NCBI RefSeq assembly: GCF_003710815.1
Contig: NZ_RHHP01000021.1
Location: forward strand, 1-64,000
Length of the DNA: 64,000 nt
Origin: Brevibacillus centrosporus
GTDB lineage: Bacteria > Bacillota > Bacilli > Brevibacillales > Brevibacillaceae
Direction of reading: 5' to 3'
This document shows, piece after piece, positions 1-8,562 of the stretch. Within the stretch, counting starts at the first letter, position 1, and every line of letters starts with the position of its first letter. Under the pieces are notes generated by a model that searched no databases, was not told where the DNA came from, and was given only the letters and a program-made list of their open reading frames with translations. Both the position numbers and the translations under genes were made by a program.

Positions 1-76
1 ACTCTATAGGGTACATTTTACAGTTGGCCATTCCTTTTTCAACGTATAGGAGCGCATGACGAAGTGCCTTCGTCAA

Positions 77-343
77 TTAAATGACGGTTTCCAAAAACAT
101 TTTTAATTCTTCGGCTTCCTGCTCATTGAGATTGAAAGCAAACTCGAGATAGCCTTCTTCCTCCAGGTCGTCCTTGCCGATAATGGCAGAGCGGCCATTT
201 TGAATGTTGATCACGAGCTTTTTGCCGTAAAAACGGTCTGTGGTGGTAATCGCCAAGTCAAAGCGAGTGGCCTCCGCCGTAAAGCTGACAAAGCGAGTCT
301 TGGTATCTTCGGACTCGTCATACAGGTAAAACAAATCAGCCAT
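77..343 (-). CDS. DUF3055-family cytosolic protein
   Basis: An 88-residue acidic soluble protein with no signal peptide or membrane segment. The opening (LFYLYDESEDTKTRFVSF) and the later IIGKDDLEEEGYLE stretch fit the small Bacillales family DUF3055 as I remember it; its function is unknown. The ATG at 343 is preceded by an AGAGGGA ribosome site. It lies 10 bases downstream of glpX on the same strand and may be co-transcribed with it. A perfect 8-bp hairpin with a 3-nt loop lies at 57-73 past its stop but has no T-run. Confidence 0.7.
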   Translation of the reverse strand: MADLFYLYDESEDTKTRFVSFTAEATRFDLAITTTDRFYGKKLVINIQNGRSAIIGKDDLEEEGYLEFAFNLNEQEAEELKMFLETVI

Positions 344-353
344 GTGTTTCCCT

Positions 354-1328
354 CTACTTCCATAAGAGATTAGGTTTGTGTTCTACATTGTGCAAGGCAC
401 GGACGAAGCGGATCGTTTTGGTTTGGGCACGCATGACGAGTGAGTGAGTCTCGACCATGTCATCACCCAGATAGCGAACGCCTTGCAGCAGTTCCCCATC
501 AGATACACCGGTTGCCGCAAAAATGGCATCCTCGCCTTTTACCATATCATTCAAAGTAAGCAGCTGCTCTGGATCGGCCAGCCCCATTTTGATGCAGCGT
601 TCCCGTTCTGCATCGTTTTGCGGTTTGAGCTGTGCCTGCATGTCGCCACCCAGACATTTGATTGCCGCAGCGCTGATGACTCCCTCTGGTGCACCGCCGA
701 TGCCAAGAAACAGATCGATCCCGGTATGCGGCAAGCAAGCGGCGATGGCAGCCCCGACGTCTCCATCCCCAAAGAGCTTGACGCGGGCACCTTTGTCCCG
801 GACAGCATCGATGATGTGCTGATGGCGCTCACGTTCCTGAACGATTACGGTCACGTCCGAAATCCGCTTGTTGTTTGCTTCAGCTACGACCTCAATCATT
901 TTATCCACCGGATCAAAAAGGCTGATCTTGTCAGCCGCACGTTTTCCGACAGCCATTTTCAACATGTACATGTCTGGAGCGTGCAGCAGGGTACCCCGAT
1001 CGCCGACAGCAATAACGGACATAGCGTTGTTATGGCCCTTGGCAACGATGGTGGTTCCCTCCAATGGATCGACAGCGATGTCTACTTCTGGCCCACCTGC
1101 GTCCGGATTTCCCAGCTTTTCTCCGATGTAGAGCATAGGGGCTTCGTCCAGCTCGCCTTCACCGATGACGACAGTTCCCCGCATGTTGATGGTGTCAAAC
1201 ATGGCGCGCATGGCGCTTGTTGCCGCTCCATCTGCCTCGTTCTTCTTTCCTCTTCCCATCCAGTGAGAGGAGGCGAGGGCAGCCATCTCCGTTACACGCA
1301 CGATTTCCAGTGCTAGTTCGCGTTCCAT
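354..1328 (-). CDS. glpX: Class II fructose-1,6-bisphosphatase
   Basis: A 324-residue protein that removes the 1-phosphate from fructose-1,6-bisphosphate to give fructose-6-phosphate in gluconeogenesis. The metal-binding signatures are clear: [11 protein letters not shown] near residues 56-66 and DPLEGTT near 87-93, and [10 protein letters not shown] and GIGGAPEGV lie further on, all in GlpX order. Length equals the family norm. The ATG at 1328 has a GGGAGG ribosome site. It is transcribed away from the yut genes on the plus strand. A 290-codon open frame on the opposite strand (444-1316) has no family resemblance and is treated as a shadow. Confidence 0.96.
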   Translation of the reverse strand: MERELALEIVRVTEMAALASSHWMGRGKKNEADGAATSAMRAMFDTINMRGTVVIGEGELDEAPMLYIGEKLGNPDAGGPEVDIAVDPLEGTTIVAKGHNNAMSVIAVGDRGTLLHAPDMYMLKMAVGKRAADKISLFDPVDKMIEVVAEANNKRISDVTVIVQERERHQHIIDAVRDKGARVKLFGDGDVGAAIAACLPHTGIDLFLGIGGAPEGVISAAAIKCLGGDMQAQLKPQNDAERERCIKMGLADPEQLLTLNDMVKGEDAIFAATGVSDGELLQGVRYLGDDMVETHSLVMRAQTKTIRFVRALHNVEHKPNLLWK

Positions 1329-1415
1329 TGTGTTGTGTTCCTCCCTTATGCCGGTAAAAATTCACCACACCATTGTAACATAAAGTACAAGCTGTCGCGT
1401 TCGCCCGTACAAATT

Positions 1416-1424
1416 TGGTATACT
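1416..1424 (+). promoter_or_regulatory. Extended -10 promoter
   Basis: TATACT at 1419-1424 is preceded by TGG, giving an extended -10 (TGN-TATACT). No good -35 is visible. It lies 25 bases upstream of the small gene at 1449, in the glpX divergent region. Confidence 0.45.
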
Positions 1425-1448
1425 GTTGAAGGAAAAGAGGTGAAACCC

Positions 1449-1556
1449 GTGAACAATTCCTATTTGCAGGAAGGGGAATTGGTGCTTCTCGTCCTGGTGC
1501 TGACTTTTGTGTTTACGATATACTACGCAAAGCGCAAAGCAAAAAAGCGAAAGTAA
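1449..1556 (+). CDS. Small single-span membrane protein
   Basis: A predicted 35-residue peptide. A short polar N-terminus is followed by a hydrophobic span (ELVLLVLVLTFVFTIYYAK) and a strongly basic tail, KRKAKKRK. The GTG at 1449 sits about 7 bases after AGAGG; a GTG at 1440 is in frame but overlaps that site. It ends 12 bases before the DUF86 gene and is probably translated with it. I recognise no named family. Confidence 0.5.
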   Translation: MNNSYLQEGELVLLVLVLTFVFTIYYAKRKAKKRK

Positions 1557-1568
1557 GGAGAATTACTC

Positions 1569-2003
1569 ATGTACGATGTGAATACGAAACGAATTGACCA
1601 AGTTTTAGCATATATGTCTTCGATGCTTGATTTGCTGGACAAGCTGAAGGAACGAGGAGCAGAAGCGGTTTTGGCGGACGAAGTGGCTGTAGCAGCGATG
1701 GAGCGGGCCCTGCACTTGTCCATCGAGGGAGTCGTTGACGTGGGAAATGCGTTGATTGACGGCTTTATCATGCGTGATCCAGGCAGCTATAGTGATATTG
1801 TAGAAATCTTGCGTGACGAGCAGGTCATTTCGCCAGAGCAGGCTAAGGTCCTGACGCAAGTGACCGAGTTCCGCAAGTATTTGGTCAATGAATATACAAA
1901 CGTGCCTGCAGCAGAGATGTTTGCACTGGTTGCAGAGGCAAGTCCTGCGCTGCGTCAGTTTGATCCGGCTGTTCGTGCCTTTTTGGATAAAGAACTTTTT
2001 TAG
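1569..2003 (+). CDS. yutE: DUF86/HepT-like HEPN-domain protein (YutE type)
   Basis: A 144-residue all-helical protein of the DUF86 family. It has the HEPN-like residues R-x-x-H in MERALHLSIEGVVDVGNALIDG (residues about 47-66). Many DUF86 proteins are HepT toxins paired with an MNT nucleotidyltransferase, but no such partner is adjacent. Its place beside yutF/yutG matches B. subtilis yutE, so a housekeeping role is more likely than a toxin role. The start at 1569 has an AAGGAG ribosome site. Confidence 0.8.
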   Translation: MYDVNTKRIDQVLAYMSSMLDLLDKLKERGAEAVLADEVAVAAMERALHLSIEGVVDVGNALIDGFIMRDPGSYSDIVEILRDEQVISPEQAKVLTQVTEFRKYLVNEYTNVPAAEMFALVAEASPALRQFDPAVRAFLDKELF

Positions 2004-2047
2004 AAAAATGGCATCAGCGGATTTTTTATACAAAACACTTTCATTAG

Positions 2048-2076
2048 TTTACTAAAGCGACCTGATCCGCTACAAT
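2048..2076 (+). promoter_or_regulatory. SigA-type promoter of the HTH regulator gene
   Basis: TTTACT (2048-2053) and TACAAT (2071-2076) are separated by 17 bases, 25 bases before the ATG of the regulator at 2101. Confidence 0.6.
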
Positions 2077-2100
2077 AGGGAGAAAGGGCGGTGAATACGT

Positions 2101-2730
2101 ATGACAAATGAAGGAACGTCCACCCGTGACCAAATTCTTCACATGCTCAAGGTAAAAGGCTCTTTGTCGGTTAGCGACATGGCGGTTGAGCTGGGAATTA
2201 CGGAAATGGCAGTAAGACGCCATCTGAATACCCTCGAGAGGGACAACTTGATCAAGTCATCGCTTGTCCGTCAAGCGATGGGGCGTCCAACGAATGTATA
2301 TTCCTTGTCGCAGGAGGCAGACGAACTGTTTCCGCGCAATTATTCTCATTTGACGTTAGACTTTTTGCAGGATCTGAAAGATATGGACGGCATCGGGAAA
2401 GTGGAAATGCTGTTTCGACGCCGGGAAAACCGTCTGGAGGAAAACTACCGCACTCATATGCAGGGAGACCTGGAGGAGCGCGTAGCGAAGCTTGCAGAGC
2501 TGCAGAACGACAAGGGCTACATGGTAGAGTGGGAAAAGGATGAGCAAGGACAGGGCTACCGGATTCAGGAGTTTAACTGTCCGATCTCGCAGGTTGCGCG
2601 TGAGTTCAATCAGGCCTGCAACTGTGAGCTTTCCTTGTTCCGGCGCGTGCTGAATGCCAACGTGGAGCAAACCTCCTGTATGGCAAAAGGCGGAGAGAAA
2701 TGCGTGTTTGAAATCAAGGAAGGCCGCTGA
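2101..2730 (+). CDS. SufR-like winged-helix regulator with C-terminal cysteine cluster
   Basis: A 209-residue DNA-binding protein. Residues about 8-60 form a DeoR/ArsR-type winged helix (ILHMLKVKGSLSVSDMAVEL followed by ITEMAVRRHLNTLE). The C-terminal half has cysteines in NCPIS, ACNCELS and TSCMAKGGEKC, spaced much like the Fe-S ligands of SufR repressors. It probably senses Fe-S or redox state; its target is not shown by the sequence. It has its own promoter and is followed by a terminator at 2754-2777, so it is transcribed alone. Confidence 0.75.
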   Translation: MTNEGTSTRDQILHMLKVKGSLSVSDMAVELGITEMAVRRHLNTLERDNLIKSSLVRQAMGRPTNVYSLSQEADELFPRNYSHLTLDFLQDLKDMDGIGKVEMLFRRRENRLEENYRTHMQGDLEERVAKLAELQNDKGYMVEWEKDEQGQGYRIQEFNCPISQVAREFNQACNCELSLFRRVLNANVEQTSCMAKGGEKCVFEIKEGR

Positions 2731-2753
2731 CGGTAAAATGGCCGATAGAAAAT

Positions 2754-2777
2754 CCACTCCACGGCGAGTGGTTTTTT
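2754..2777 (+). terminator. Intrinsic terminator after the HTH regulator
   Basis: CCACTC/GAGTGG arms (2754-2759, 2766-2771) followed by TTTTTTG. Confidence 0.75.
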
Positions 2778-2817
2778 GTTTGAAAGAGAGGATGTAGAAA
2801 AAGGAGGCCGGGAAATC

Positions 2818-3597
2818 ATGACAGCTTACAAAGGCTACTTGCTGGATCTGGACGGTACGATATTTCGAGGGAGAGAAGCCATCCCCGGTGCGGCAGCGTT
2901 TATTTCCTATCTGAAAGAGCAGGGCATTCCGTACCTGTATCTGACCAACAATTCTTCAGCGTCACCGGTCCATGTGGCGGAGCGGCTTTGCGGGATGGGG
3001 ATTGAGGCAAAGCCTGAGGATGTTTATACCTCCAGCATGGCAGCCGCAACCTATTTACGGGAGCAGGCGCCTGCAGGTGCGAAGGTGTACATGATCGGGG
3101 AAGCCGGTCTGGAAGAGCAGCTGACAGAGGCAGGATTTATCCTGTCCGAAGAGGCACCGCAATATGTCGTAGTAGGGATTGATCGAGCCTTTACCTATGA
3201 AAAGCTGGCAATCGCGACTCGCGCGGTGCGCGCCGGTGCCGTTTTGCTTGCGACCAATGCGGATGCTGCTTTGCCAACGGACAAAGGGCTGTTCCCGGGA
3301 AACGGCTCACTCGTAGCGGCTGTATCGGTAGCATCCGCTACTGCACCGATCGTGATCGGAAAACCTCAGCCGATTATCGTGAAATACGCGTTGGAACGAC
3401 TGGGCACCTGTGCCGAAGAAACATTGATCGTGGGGGACAACCTGTACACGGATATTGAAGCGGGAGAAAGCAGTGGGCTGGATAGCCTACTGGTACTCAC
3501 GGGGTATTCGACGCGAGAGGAAGCAGACCGTCATCCCGCACGTCCCACCTATATCGCAAAAGACCTCGGCGAATGGCATAGAACGCTGATTCGCTAA
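2818..3597 (+). CDS. yutF: HAD-superfamily IIA phosphatase (NagD/YutF family)
   Basis: A predicted 259-residue phosphatase. HAD motif I is DLDGTIFRG (Asp nucleophile near residue 10), motif II is LTNNSS, motif III is the Lys in IGKPQP, and motif IV is VGDNLYTDIEAG. The large cap after motif II places it in subclass IIA with NagD and YutF. The ATG at 2818 lies 11 bases after a perfect AAAGGAGG; an upstream in-frame start at 2776 lacks a site. The natural substrate is not known from sequence. Confidence 0.9.
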   Translation: MTAYKGYLLDLDGTIFRGREAIPGAAAFISYLKEQGIPYLYLTNNSSASPVHVAERLCGMGIEAKPEDVYTSSMAAATYLREQAPAGAKVYMIGEAGLEEQLTEAGFILSEEAPQYVVVGIDRAFTYEKLAIATRAVRAGAVLLATNADAALPTDKGLFPGNGSLVAAVSVASATAPIVIGKPQPIIVKYALERLGTCAEETLIVGDNLYTDIEAGESSGLDSLLVLTGYSTREEADRHPARPTYIAKDLGEWHRTLIR

Positions 3598-3605
3598 TCC
3601 TCTAA

Positions 3606-4109
3606 TCATTCCTCCTGTTGCTTTTGGCGATGGGCGATCCGGCTGGAAGCAGCGGCAGCGATCGCCCCGACTAAATCATCCAAAAAAGTATGTACACCAT
3701 TATTCTTATCGTTGAGATACGCCAGCTTACCGTGTTTCAGCTTGTCTACATAGCCAAAATTGGTAAAGCCGATGCTCCCGTACAGATTGACGATGGCAAG
3801 CGCCAGCACTTCATCCACGCCATACAGGGGCTCGTCCGTTTCGATAATCGATTGCAGCGGTGGAAGCAGCTTTTTTTGTTCGGCGAGCATATCCAGCTGA
3901 ATTCCGGTTAGGAGGGCATTTTGCACCTCTCGCTTTTTCAAAACGGCTTTTACACTCTCGAGGCACATCTCCAGCGTCAGATTCGGGACGTAGTTGATCT
4001 GCAAAAAATGGACAATCTCTGCGATGTCATCCAGACTGACACCGCGTTTGGCCAACAAATCGATGACGACCTCCAGGCACGAGTTGCTATTCAGCGGATG
4101 ATCACTCAT
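3606..4109 (-). CDS. yutG: Phosphatidylglycerophosphatase A-like protein (YutG)
   Basis: A 167-residue protein of the PgpA/YutG family. The conserved C-terminal part (VDEVLALAIVNLYGSIG, then VHTFLDDLVGAIAAAASSR) contains the acidic pair typical of the family. Proteobacterial PgpA dephosphorylates phosphatidylglycerophosphate; the Gram-positive YutG branch is less characterised. The ATG at 4109 follows GGAGGAGGAG. It converges with yutF, the two stops being 8 bases apart. Confidence 0.85.
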   Translation of the reverse strand: MSDHPLNSNSCLEVVIDLLAKRGVSLDDIAEIVHFLQINYVPNLTLEMCLESVKAVLKKREVQNALLTGIQLDMLAEQKKLLPPLQSIIETDEPLYGVDEVLALAIVNLYGSIGFTNFGYVDKLKHGKLAYLNDKNNGVHTFLDDLVGAIAAAASSRIAHRQKQQEE

Positions 4110-4236
4110 ACGTTTTCTCCTCCTCCTCCGTTAACCACGCGAATAGTATCTGCAAGGAAATAGGCACCTATCCCGATTCACCCACATACTATGCGCCATA
4201 AGGTTTTGCCGAAGTGATGCAAGGAGGGTGAAATCG

Positions 4237-5325
4237 TTGGAAGAAAAAGAGCTGCTGGAAGAAGAATACGGCTTTTCCCTGCAAGAAGCTCACGCCAAAG
4301 GCGCAAATACGGTGCTGAAAACGGATAAAGGCGTGTTTTACCTGTTTGAAGCACCTGCAGGCTACAAATACAAAAGCAAATTTATCGATCGCGTCCGCAA
4401 GCATTTGAACGAGCAGCAGCAGGACTTTGGCGTGCTCAAGCTGGTCAAGACAAAGGGCGGTCAAGGCCATATTGTCGCAGAAGATCAGCTGTACTACCTG
4501 TATCGGGGCGTACGGGAGCGGGCTCCAGAGGACATTTATTTTGCAAGCGGCGAGTCCCTGGCAAAATTTCATCTGGCTACCAGCACCTTTAAAGGTGACA
4601 AACTCTTTATTCCTTACAGCTCGCTAGGCAACTGGCCAAGCATGTGGAGAAGAAAGCTACGCCATTACAATGAATATCGCGATGAGCTAGACGAAGTGGA
4701 TGGTGAGCTGACCTCCATGGATGAGCTCTTGTTGACGAGTTACACGTATGTGCACCAGCTCGGGGAAATCGCTGTTCAGTATCTACTCGCATCTGGCTAC
4801 GATAAAGTGGTAAAAGAAACGGCTGCCTTTGGCAAAGTTGCCTACCAAAATTTTGATCAAGGGTATATGCTATGGAATGAGAAGGATGCGCGTCTGGTTG
4901 CCGGAGAGTGGAACTGGGTGCTCGACATGCGTGCTCGCGACATCGGTCAATGGATCAAAGCTGAAACGAAACGCAATGGATGGCAGGAAGACAAAATAGC
5001 CAGCTTCCTCGCAGGCTACAATCACGTTTCTCCCTTGCTGCCCGAAGAGTATGCGGTGATTTACGGACTCATGCTGTACCCGGGGAGATTTCTCAGATTG
5101 GTGGAGTCCTATCAGGAGCTTCCCTTTGAAGAGAAGGAGCAAGTAAACGGCGAACAGTGGCGATCGCAGCTGGAAGACGAGCTGGCGAGCATGGAAGAGG
5201 CACTCCGTCGGTATCCACATCTTGTCGCACAGCAGTATGGCGCGTCCATTCCACAAATTGATTGGTTGTGGAGGCCGGAAGATGAAGAAGCCCAAGGTGT
5301 TAGTGACGAGACAAGTAGCGAATGA
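4237..5325 (+). CDS. yutH: Spore coat protein, YutH type
   Basis: A 362-residue protein with the protein-kinase-like/CotS-related fold seen in spore coat proteins such as YutH. Identity rests on overall similarity (YRGVRERAPEDIYFASGESLAKFH, a short insert, then LYPGRFLRLVESYQE) and on position after yutG. The TTG at 4237 lies 9 bases after AAGGAGG (4221-4227), whereas the in-frame GTG at 4228 abuts that site. The 3' end overlaps the next gene by 44 bases, so the two are translationally linked. Confidence 0.8.
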   Translation: MEEKELLEEEYGFSLQEAHAKGANTVLKTDKGVFYLFEAPAGYKYKSKFIDRVRKHLNEQQQDFGVLKLVKTKGGQGHIVAEDQLYYLYRGVRERAPEDIYFASGESLAKFHLATSTFKGDKLFIPYSSLGNWPSMWRRKLRHYNEYRDELDEVDGELTSMDELLLTSYTYVHQLGEIAVQYLLASGYDKVVKETAAFGKVAYQNFDQGYMLWNEKDARLVAGEWNWVLDMRARDIGQWIKAETKRNGWQEDKIASFLAGYNHVSPLLPEEYAVIYGLMLYPGRFLRLVESYQELPFEEKEQVNGEQWRSQLEDELASMEEALRRYPHLVAQQYGASIPQIDWLWRPEDEEAQGVSDETSSE

Positions 5326-6241
5326 AGCTGTTTCTTTGCTGGAAACCGCAGCGGATGTAGAGGTATGGAAGCAGGATGAGCCGATCCCGCGTGAGCTTTT
5401 TCTGGAAAAGGTCGAGAGCTCAGACGGGATTCTGGCCATGCTGACGGAGCGAATTGATGAGGAGCTGCTGGATCGGGCACAGCGTCTGCGCGTGGTGGCC
5501 AACATGGCAGTCGGCTATGACAACATCGACCTGGCTGCCTGCAAAAAGCGGGACATATGGGTGACAAACACACCGGATGTACTGACCGAAGCGACAGCGG
5601 ATTTGGCGTTTGCTTTGATGATGGCGACCGGACGGAGGCTGATGGAAGCGAACCGTTTTCTTCTGAATGGGGAATGGAAGTCGTGGAGTCCGTCTCTTTT
5701 GGCTGGTCAAAATGTATATGGGGCGACTTTAGGGATCATTGGGATGGGCAGGATCGGGGAAGCCGTAGCTCGTCGGGCAAAAGGCTTTGGCATGCGCATC
5801 CTCTATTACAACCGGAGCCAAAAGCAGCAAGCAGAAGCAGAAACGGGCGCCGAGCTCGTCAGTCTGGAAGCGCTATTGCGCGAATCCGATTACGTCGTGC
5901 TGTTAACCCCTTTGACAGCGGAAACCCGTCTTCTGATGGGAGAAAAGCAATTTTCCTGGATGAAGCCTACGTCCGTATTCATCAATGTATCACGGGGTGG
6001 AACGGTGGATGAAACAGCCCTTTATCAGGCGTTGGTGAACAAGCAAATCTGGGCGGCAGGCCTGGATGTCTTCCAGCAGGAGCCGGTTCCTCTGGACCAT
6101 CCGCTGCTCACTCTGCCCAATGTTGTCGCATTGCCGCATATCGGCAGTGCCACGGAGCAAACCCGCGCCGAAATGGCGAGGCTGGCAGCAGCGAATATCG
6201 TAGCCGTACTGGGTGGCCAAAGGCCGTTGACGCCGTTATGA
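5282..6241 (+). CDS. D-2-hydroxyacid dehydrogenase (glyoxylate/hydroxypyruvate reductase type)
   Basis: A predicted 319-residue NAD(P)-dependent enzyme. It carries the nucleotide-binding GMGRIG near residue 154, the substrate Arg in NVSRGGTVDE, the Glu in VFQQEP and the catalytic His in LPHIGSATE. These fit the GyaR/GhrB branch reducing glyoxylate or hydroxypyruvate; the exact substrate cannot be read from sequence. The ATG at 5282 has a GGAGG site inside the end of yutH. The stop overlaps the following ATG as ATGA. Confidence 0.88.
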   Translation: MKKPKVLVTRQVANEAVSLLETAADVEVWKQDEPIPRELFLEKVESSDGILAMLTERIDEELLDRAQRLRVVANMAVGYDNIDLAACKKRDIWVTNTPDVLTEATADLAFALMMATGRRLMEANRFLLNGEWKSWSPSLLAGQNVYGATLGIIGMGRIGEAVARRAKGFGMRILYYNRSQKQQAEAETGAELVSLEALLRESDYVVLLTPLTAETRLLMGEKQFSWMKPTSVFINVSRGGTVDETALYQALVNKQIWAAGLDVFQQEPVPLDHPLLTLPNVVALPHIGSATEQTRAEMARLAAANIVAVLGGQRPLTPL

Positions 6242-7152
6242 GCACCATTCTTTATGTCGTAGCAGGACTTGTGCTGTTTGGAATCATCGGGATGGTAGCT
6301 GTGGCCTTCTACGTGACATGGAGGCTGACACATCCCGCACGAGGGCCGCTCGATATGCTGCCAGAGGACTTTGGCATTCAGGAAACGCAAGCGATTACCT
6401 TTCCCAGCAGGGAAACCGCCATCAATCTGGCAGGATGGTATTTTTCCGCGGAACGCAATGGGTATAAGTCGCGAAGCCGTACGCTGATTTTTGCCCATGG
6501 ATACAGCCAAAACCGTCAGGAGCCGCATCTACCCGCGCTGTCTCTGGCAGCTAAGCTTCTGGCAGAGGGCTATGATGTCCTGATGTTTGATTTTCGCAAT
6601 GCGGGCGAATCCAGTCCGTCTCTGACAACGATTGGGCTGCGGGAGCAAAAGGACTTGCTTGGAGCGATCGATTATGCGCGTGCGCGGTGCCCTAAGCATA
6701 CTTTGGGAATCATCGGGTTTTCCATGGGGGCAGCGACTGCGCTTTTAGCAGGGGGAGCTGACGAGCGTATTTCGGTGATCGTTGCAGACTCGCCATTTTA
6801 CTCGCTGCGAGAGTATTTGCAGGAAAATTTGCCGCAATGGACGGGCCTGCCTCGCTATCCCTTCAACTGGCTGATTCTGACCATTTGCCCGATCCTCTTG
6901 GGGGCAAACCCGCGGGAAGTCAAACCGTATAGGGCAGTGAAACAGGCGAAGAAGCCCATCTTTTTTATTCATGGGACGGGAGATTCCACTGTGCCCGCCG
7001 TCAATAGTGAAAAGCTTCGTGAGCTTGCGGTCCATCCCAAGTCTTCCCTCTGGCTCGTGCCGCGAGCAGGGCATGTGCGCAGCTACGCGATGGCCTCGGA
7101 GGAATACGCCAGTCGGGTGATCGGGTTTCTGGAGGATGCCATGAAGCCATGA
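6238..7152 (+). CDS. Membrane-anchored alpha/beta hydrolase
   Basis: A 304-residue serine hydrolase. The first ~25 residues form a hydrophobic anchor (ILYVVAGLVLFGIIGMVAVA). The triad is visible: Ser in GFSMGA near residue 163, Asp in HGTGDSTVP near 248, and His in AGHVRSY near 278. It resembles the BEM46/YqkD group; the substrate is unknown. It overlaps the dehydrogenase by 4 bases, forming a two-gene unit with it and perhaps with yutH. Confidence 0.85.
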   Translation: MSTILYVVAGLVLFGIIGMVAVAFYVTWRLTHPARGPLDMLPEDFGIQETQAITFPSRETAINLAGWYFSAERNGYKSRSRTLIFAHGYSQNRQEPHLPALSLAAKLLAEGYDVLMFDFRNAGESSPSLTTIGLREQKDLLGAIDYARARCPKHTLGIIGFSMGAATALLAGGADERISVIVADSPFYSLREYLQENLPQWTGLPRYPFNWLILTICPILLGANPREVKPYRAVKQAKKPIFFIHGTGDSTVPAVNSEKLRELAVHPKSSLWLVPRAGHVRSYAMASEEYASRVIGFLEDAMKP

Positions 7153-7165
7153 AGAAGAGAAAGCC

Positions 7166-7206
7166 ATGAAAAAAGCAGCTACGCCATTTCTTCCGTAGCT
7201 GCTTTC
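7166..7206 (-). terminator. Intrinsic terminator after nfuA
   Basis: Perfect 12-bp arms at 7172-7183 and 7194-7205. On the minus strand the stem is followed by TTTTTT, so it ends nfuA; in the plus direction only a weak T-run follows. Confidence 0.8.
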
Positions 7207-7221
7207 ATGTCGGTACTCTGA

Positions 7222-7449
7222 TTAGAATACTTGTTGTACTTCCTTGATGCCTGGAATTTCTTCTACCAGAGCACGCTCGATACCTGCTTTCAGGGTGATC
7301 GTAGACGAAGGGCAGCTACCGCATGCACCCATCAGACGCAGCTTCACAATACCGTCTTCTACATCAACGAGCTGTACGTCACCACCGTCGCGTTGCAGGT
7401 AAGGACGCAGTTTATCGAGAACTTCTTGCACTTGATCTAACAATTCCAT
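7222..7449 (-). CDS. nfuA: NifU C-terminal-domain Fe-S scaffold protein
   Basis: A 75-residue protein that is a single NifU-C domain. The cluster-binding motif is CGSCPSS near residues 44-50, preceded by [14 protein letters not shown]. Such proteins carry [4Fe-4S] clusters to apo-enzymes in the cytosol. It corresponds to B. subtilis YutI. The ATG at 7449 follows AAAGGAG. It is transcribed alone, between two plus-strand operons. Confidence 0.93.
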   Translation of the reverse strand: MELLDQVQEVLDKLRPYLQRDGGDVQLVDVEDGIVKLRLMGACGSCPSSTITLKAGIERALVEEIPGIKEVQQVF

Positions 7450-7546
7450 CGTGTATCACTCCTTTCAGGCCTTCTTCTTTATTATAAACGCCAAGCGATG
7501 AGAAATCCATGGCTTACGTGCCCTGTTGACACTTTCCATCAGAAGG

Positions 7547-7599
7547 TGCAAGCGATGTGTAGCTTGCATGGACTTTTTGTATAAGCTGCATGTTATAAT
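7547..7599 (+). promoter_or_regulatory. Promoter and possible operator of mccA-mccB
   Basis: An extended -10 element, TG-T-TATAAT, ends at 7599, about 20 bases before the ribosome site. An inverted repeat TGCAAGC/GCTTGCA (7547-7553, 7562-7568) lies where a -35-region regulator would bind. No riboswitch was recognised. The regulator is unknown. Confidence 0.5.
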
Positions 7600-7637
7600 G
7601 AAACCGCAAGTACTTCAACATAAGGAGTAAGATTTAC

Positions 7638-8561
7638 GTGAATGTATATGGCAACATTAAGGAATTGATTGGGAACACGCCCATCGTAGAAATTACACAG
7701 TTTGATCTTCCAGAGAAAGTCCGCTTGTTTGCCAAGCTGGAATACTTTAATCCAGGTGGCAGCGTCAAAGACCGATTGGGCATGGAGCTGATCCGCGCCG
7801 CAGAGGAAAACGGTCAGTTGAAGCCAGGTGGCACGATTATTGAACCAACGGCAGGGAATACAGGGATCGGTGTCGCATTGGCCGCTGTAGGAACAGGTTA
7901 TAAAGTTATTTTTTGCGTACCTGCCAAGTTTTCCGAGGAAAAGCAGGAATTGATGCGTGCGCTCGGAGCGGAAGTCGTGAACACACCGACAGAGCAAGGA
8001 ATCAAAGGGGCAATTGCCAAAGCACAAGAGCTTGCTGCATCCATCCCAGGTGCGTTTGTCCCTCAGCAGTTCGCCAACCCGGCAAACCCGGAAGCCCATT
8101 ACAAGACGACAGGTCCGGAAATTTGGAAACAAATGGACGGGAATGTGAATATCTTCGTAGCGGGTGCTGGCTCTGGTGGTACATTCATGGGAGTTGCTCG
8201 CTATCTGAAGGAACAAGATTCCTCCATCAAAACGGTCATTGTCGAGCCAGAAGGTTCCATTCTGAATGGCGGAGAATCAGGACCGCATAAAACAGAAGGG
8301 ATTGGCATGGAGTTCTTGCCTCCATTTATGGACACAAGCTATTTCGACGCCATCCATACCATCCTGGATGTCGAAGCTTTCGATCTGGTAAAGGAATTGG
8401 CAGCCAAAGAAGGAATGCTTGTAGGAAGCTCGGCTGGAGCAGCCATGGCAGCAGCATTGCGTGAAGCCAAGGAAGCGGCGCCAGGAACAAACATCGTCGT
8501 TCTGTTTGCAGACAGCAGTGAGCGTTATCTCAGCAAACAAATTTATCAGGGGGGTATCTAA
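7638..8561 (+). CDS. mccA: O-acetylserine-dependent cystathionine beta-synthase
   Basis: A 307-residue PLP enzyme of the cysteine synthase fold. The PLP lysine lies in NPGGSVKDR near residue 44, the phosphate loop is PTAGNTGIG, and GSSAGAAMA lies near the C-terminus. Similarity to B. subtilis YrhA/MccA, and the mccB gene starting 2 bases later, support condensation of homocysteine with O-acetylserine into cystathionine rather than plain cysteine synthesis; that choice rests mainly on context. The GTG start has an AAGGAG site 9 bases upstream. Confidence 0.88.
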   Translation: MNVYGNIKELIGNTPIVEITQFDLPEKVRLFAKLEYFNPGGSVKDRLGMELIRAAEENGQLKPGGTIIEPTAGNTGIGVALAAVGTGYKVIFCVPAKFSEEKQELMRALGAEVVNTPTEQGIKGAIAKAQELAASIPGAFVPQQFANPANPEAHYKTTGPEIWKQMDGNVNIFVAGAGSGGTFMGVARYLKEQDSSIKTVIVEPEGSILNGGESGPHKTEGIGMEFLPPFMDTSYFDAIHTILDVEAFDLVKELAAKEGMLVGSSAGAAMAAALREAKEAAPGTNIVVLFADSSERYLSKQIYQGGI

Positions 8562-8562
8562 C

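Noticed and set aside
57-73. 8-bp hairpin as terminator of the DUF3055 gene
   Set aside because: Perfect stem but no T-run on either side; kept only as a remark.
444-1316. 290-codon open frame opposite glpX
   Set aside because: No ribosome site, no family features; produced by codon bias of glpX on the other strand.
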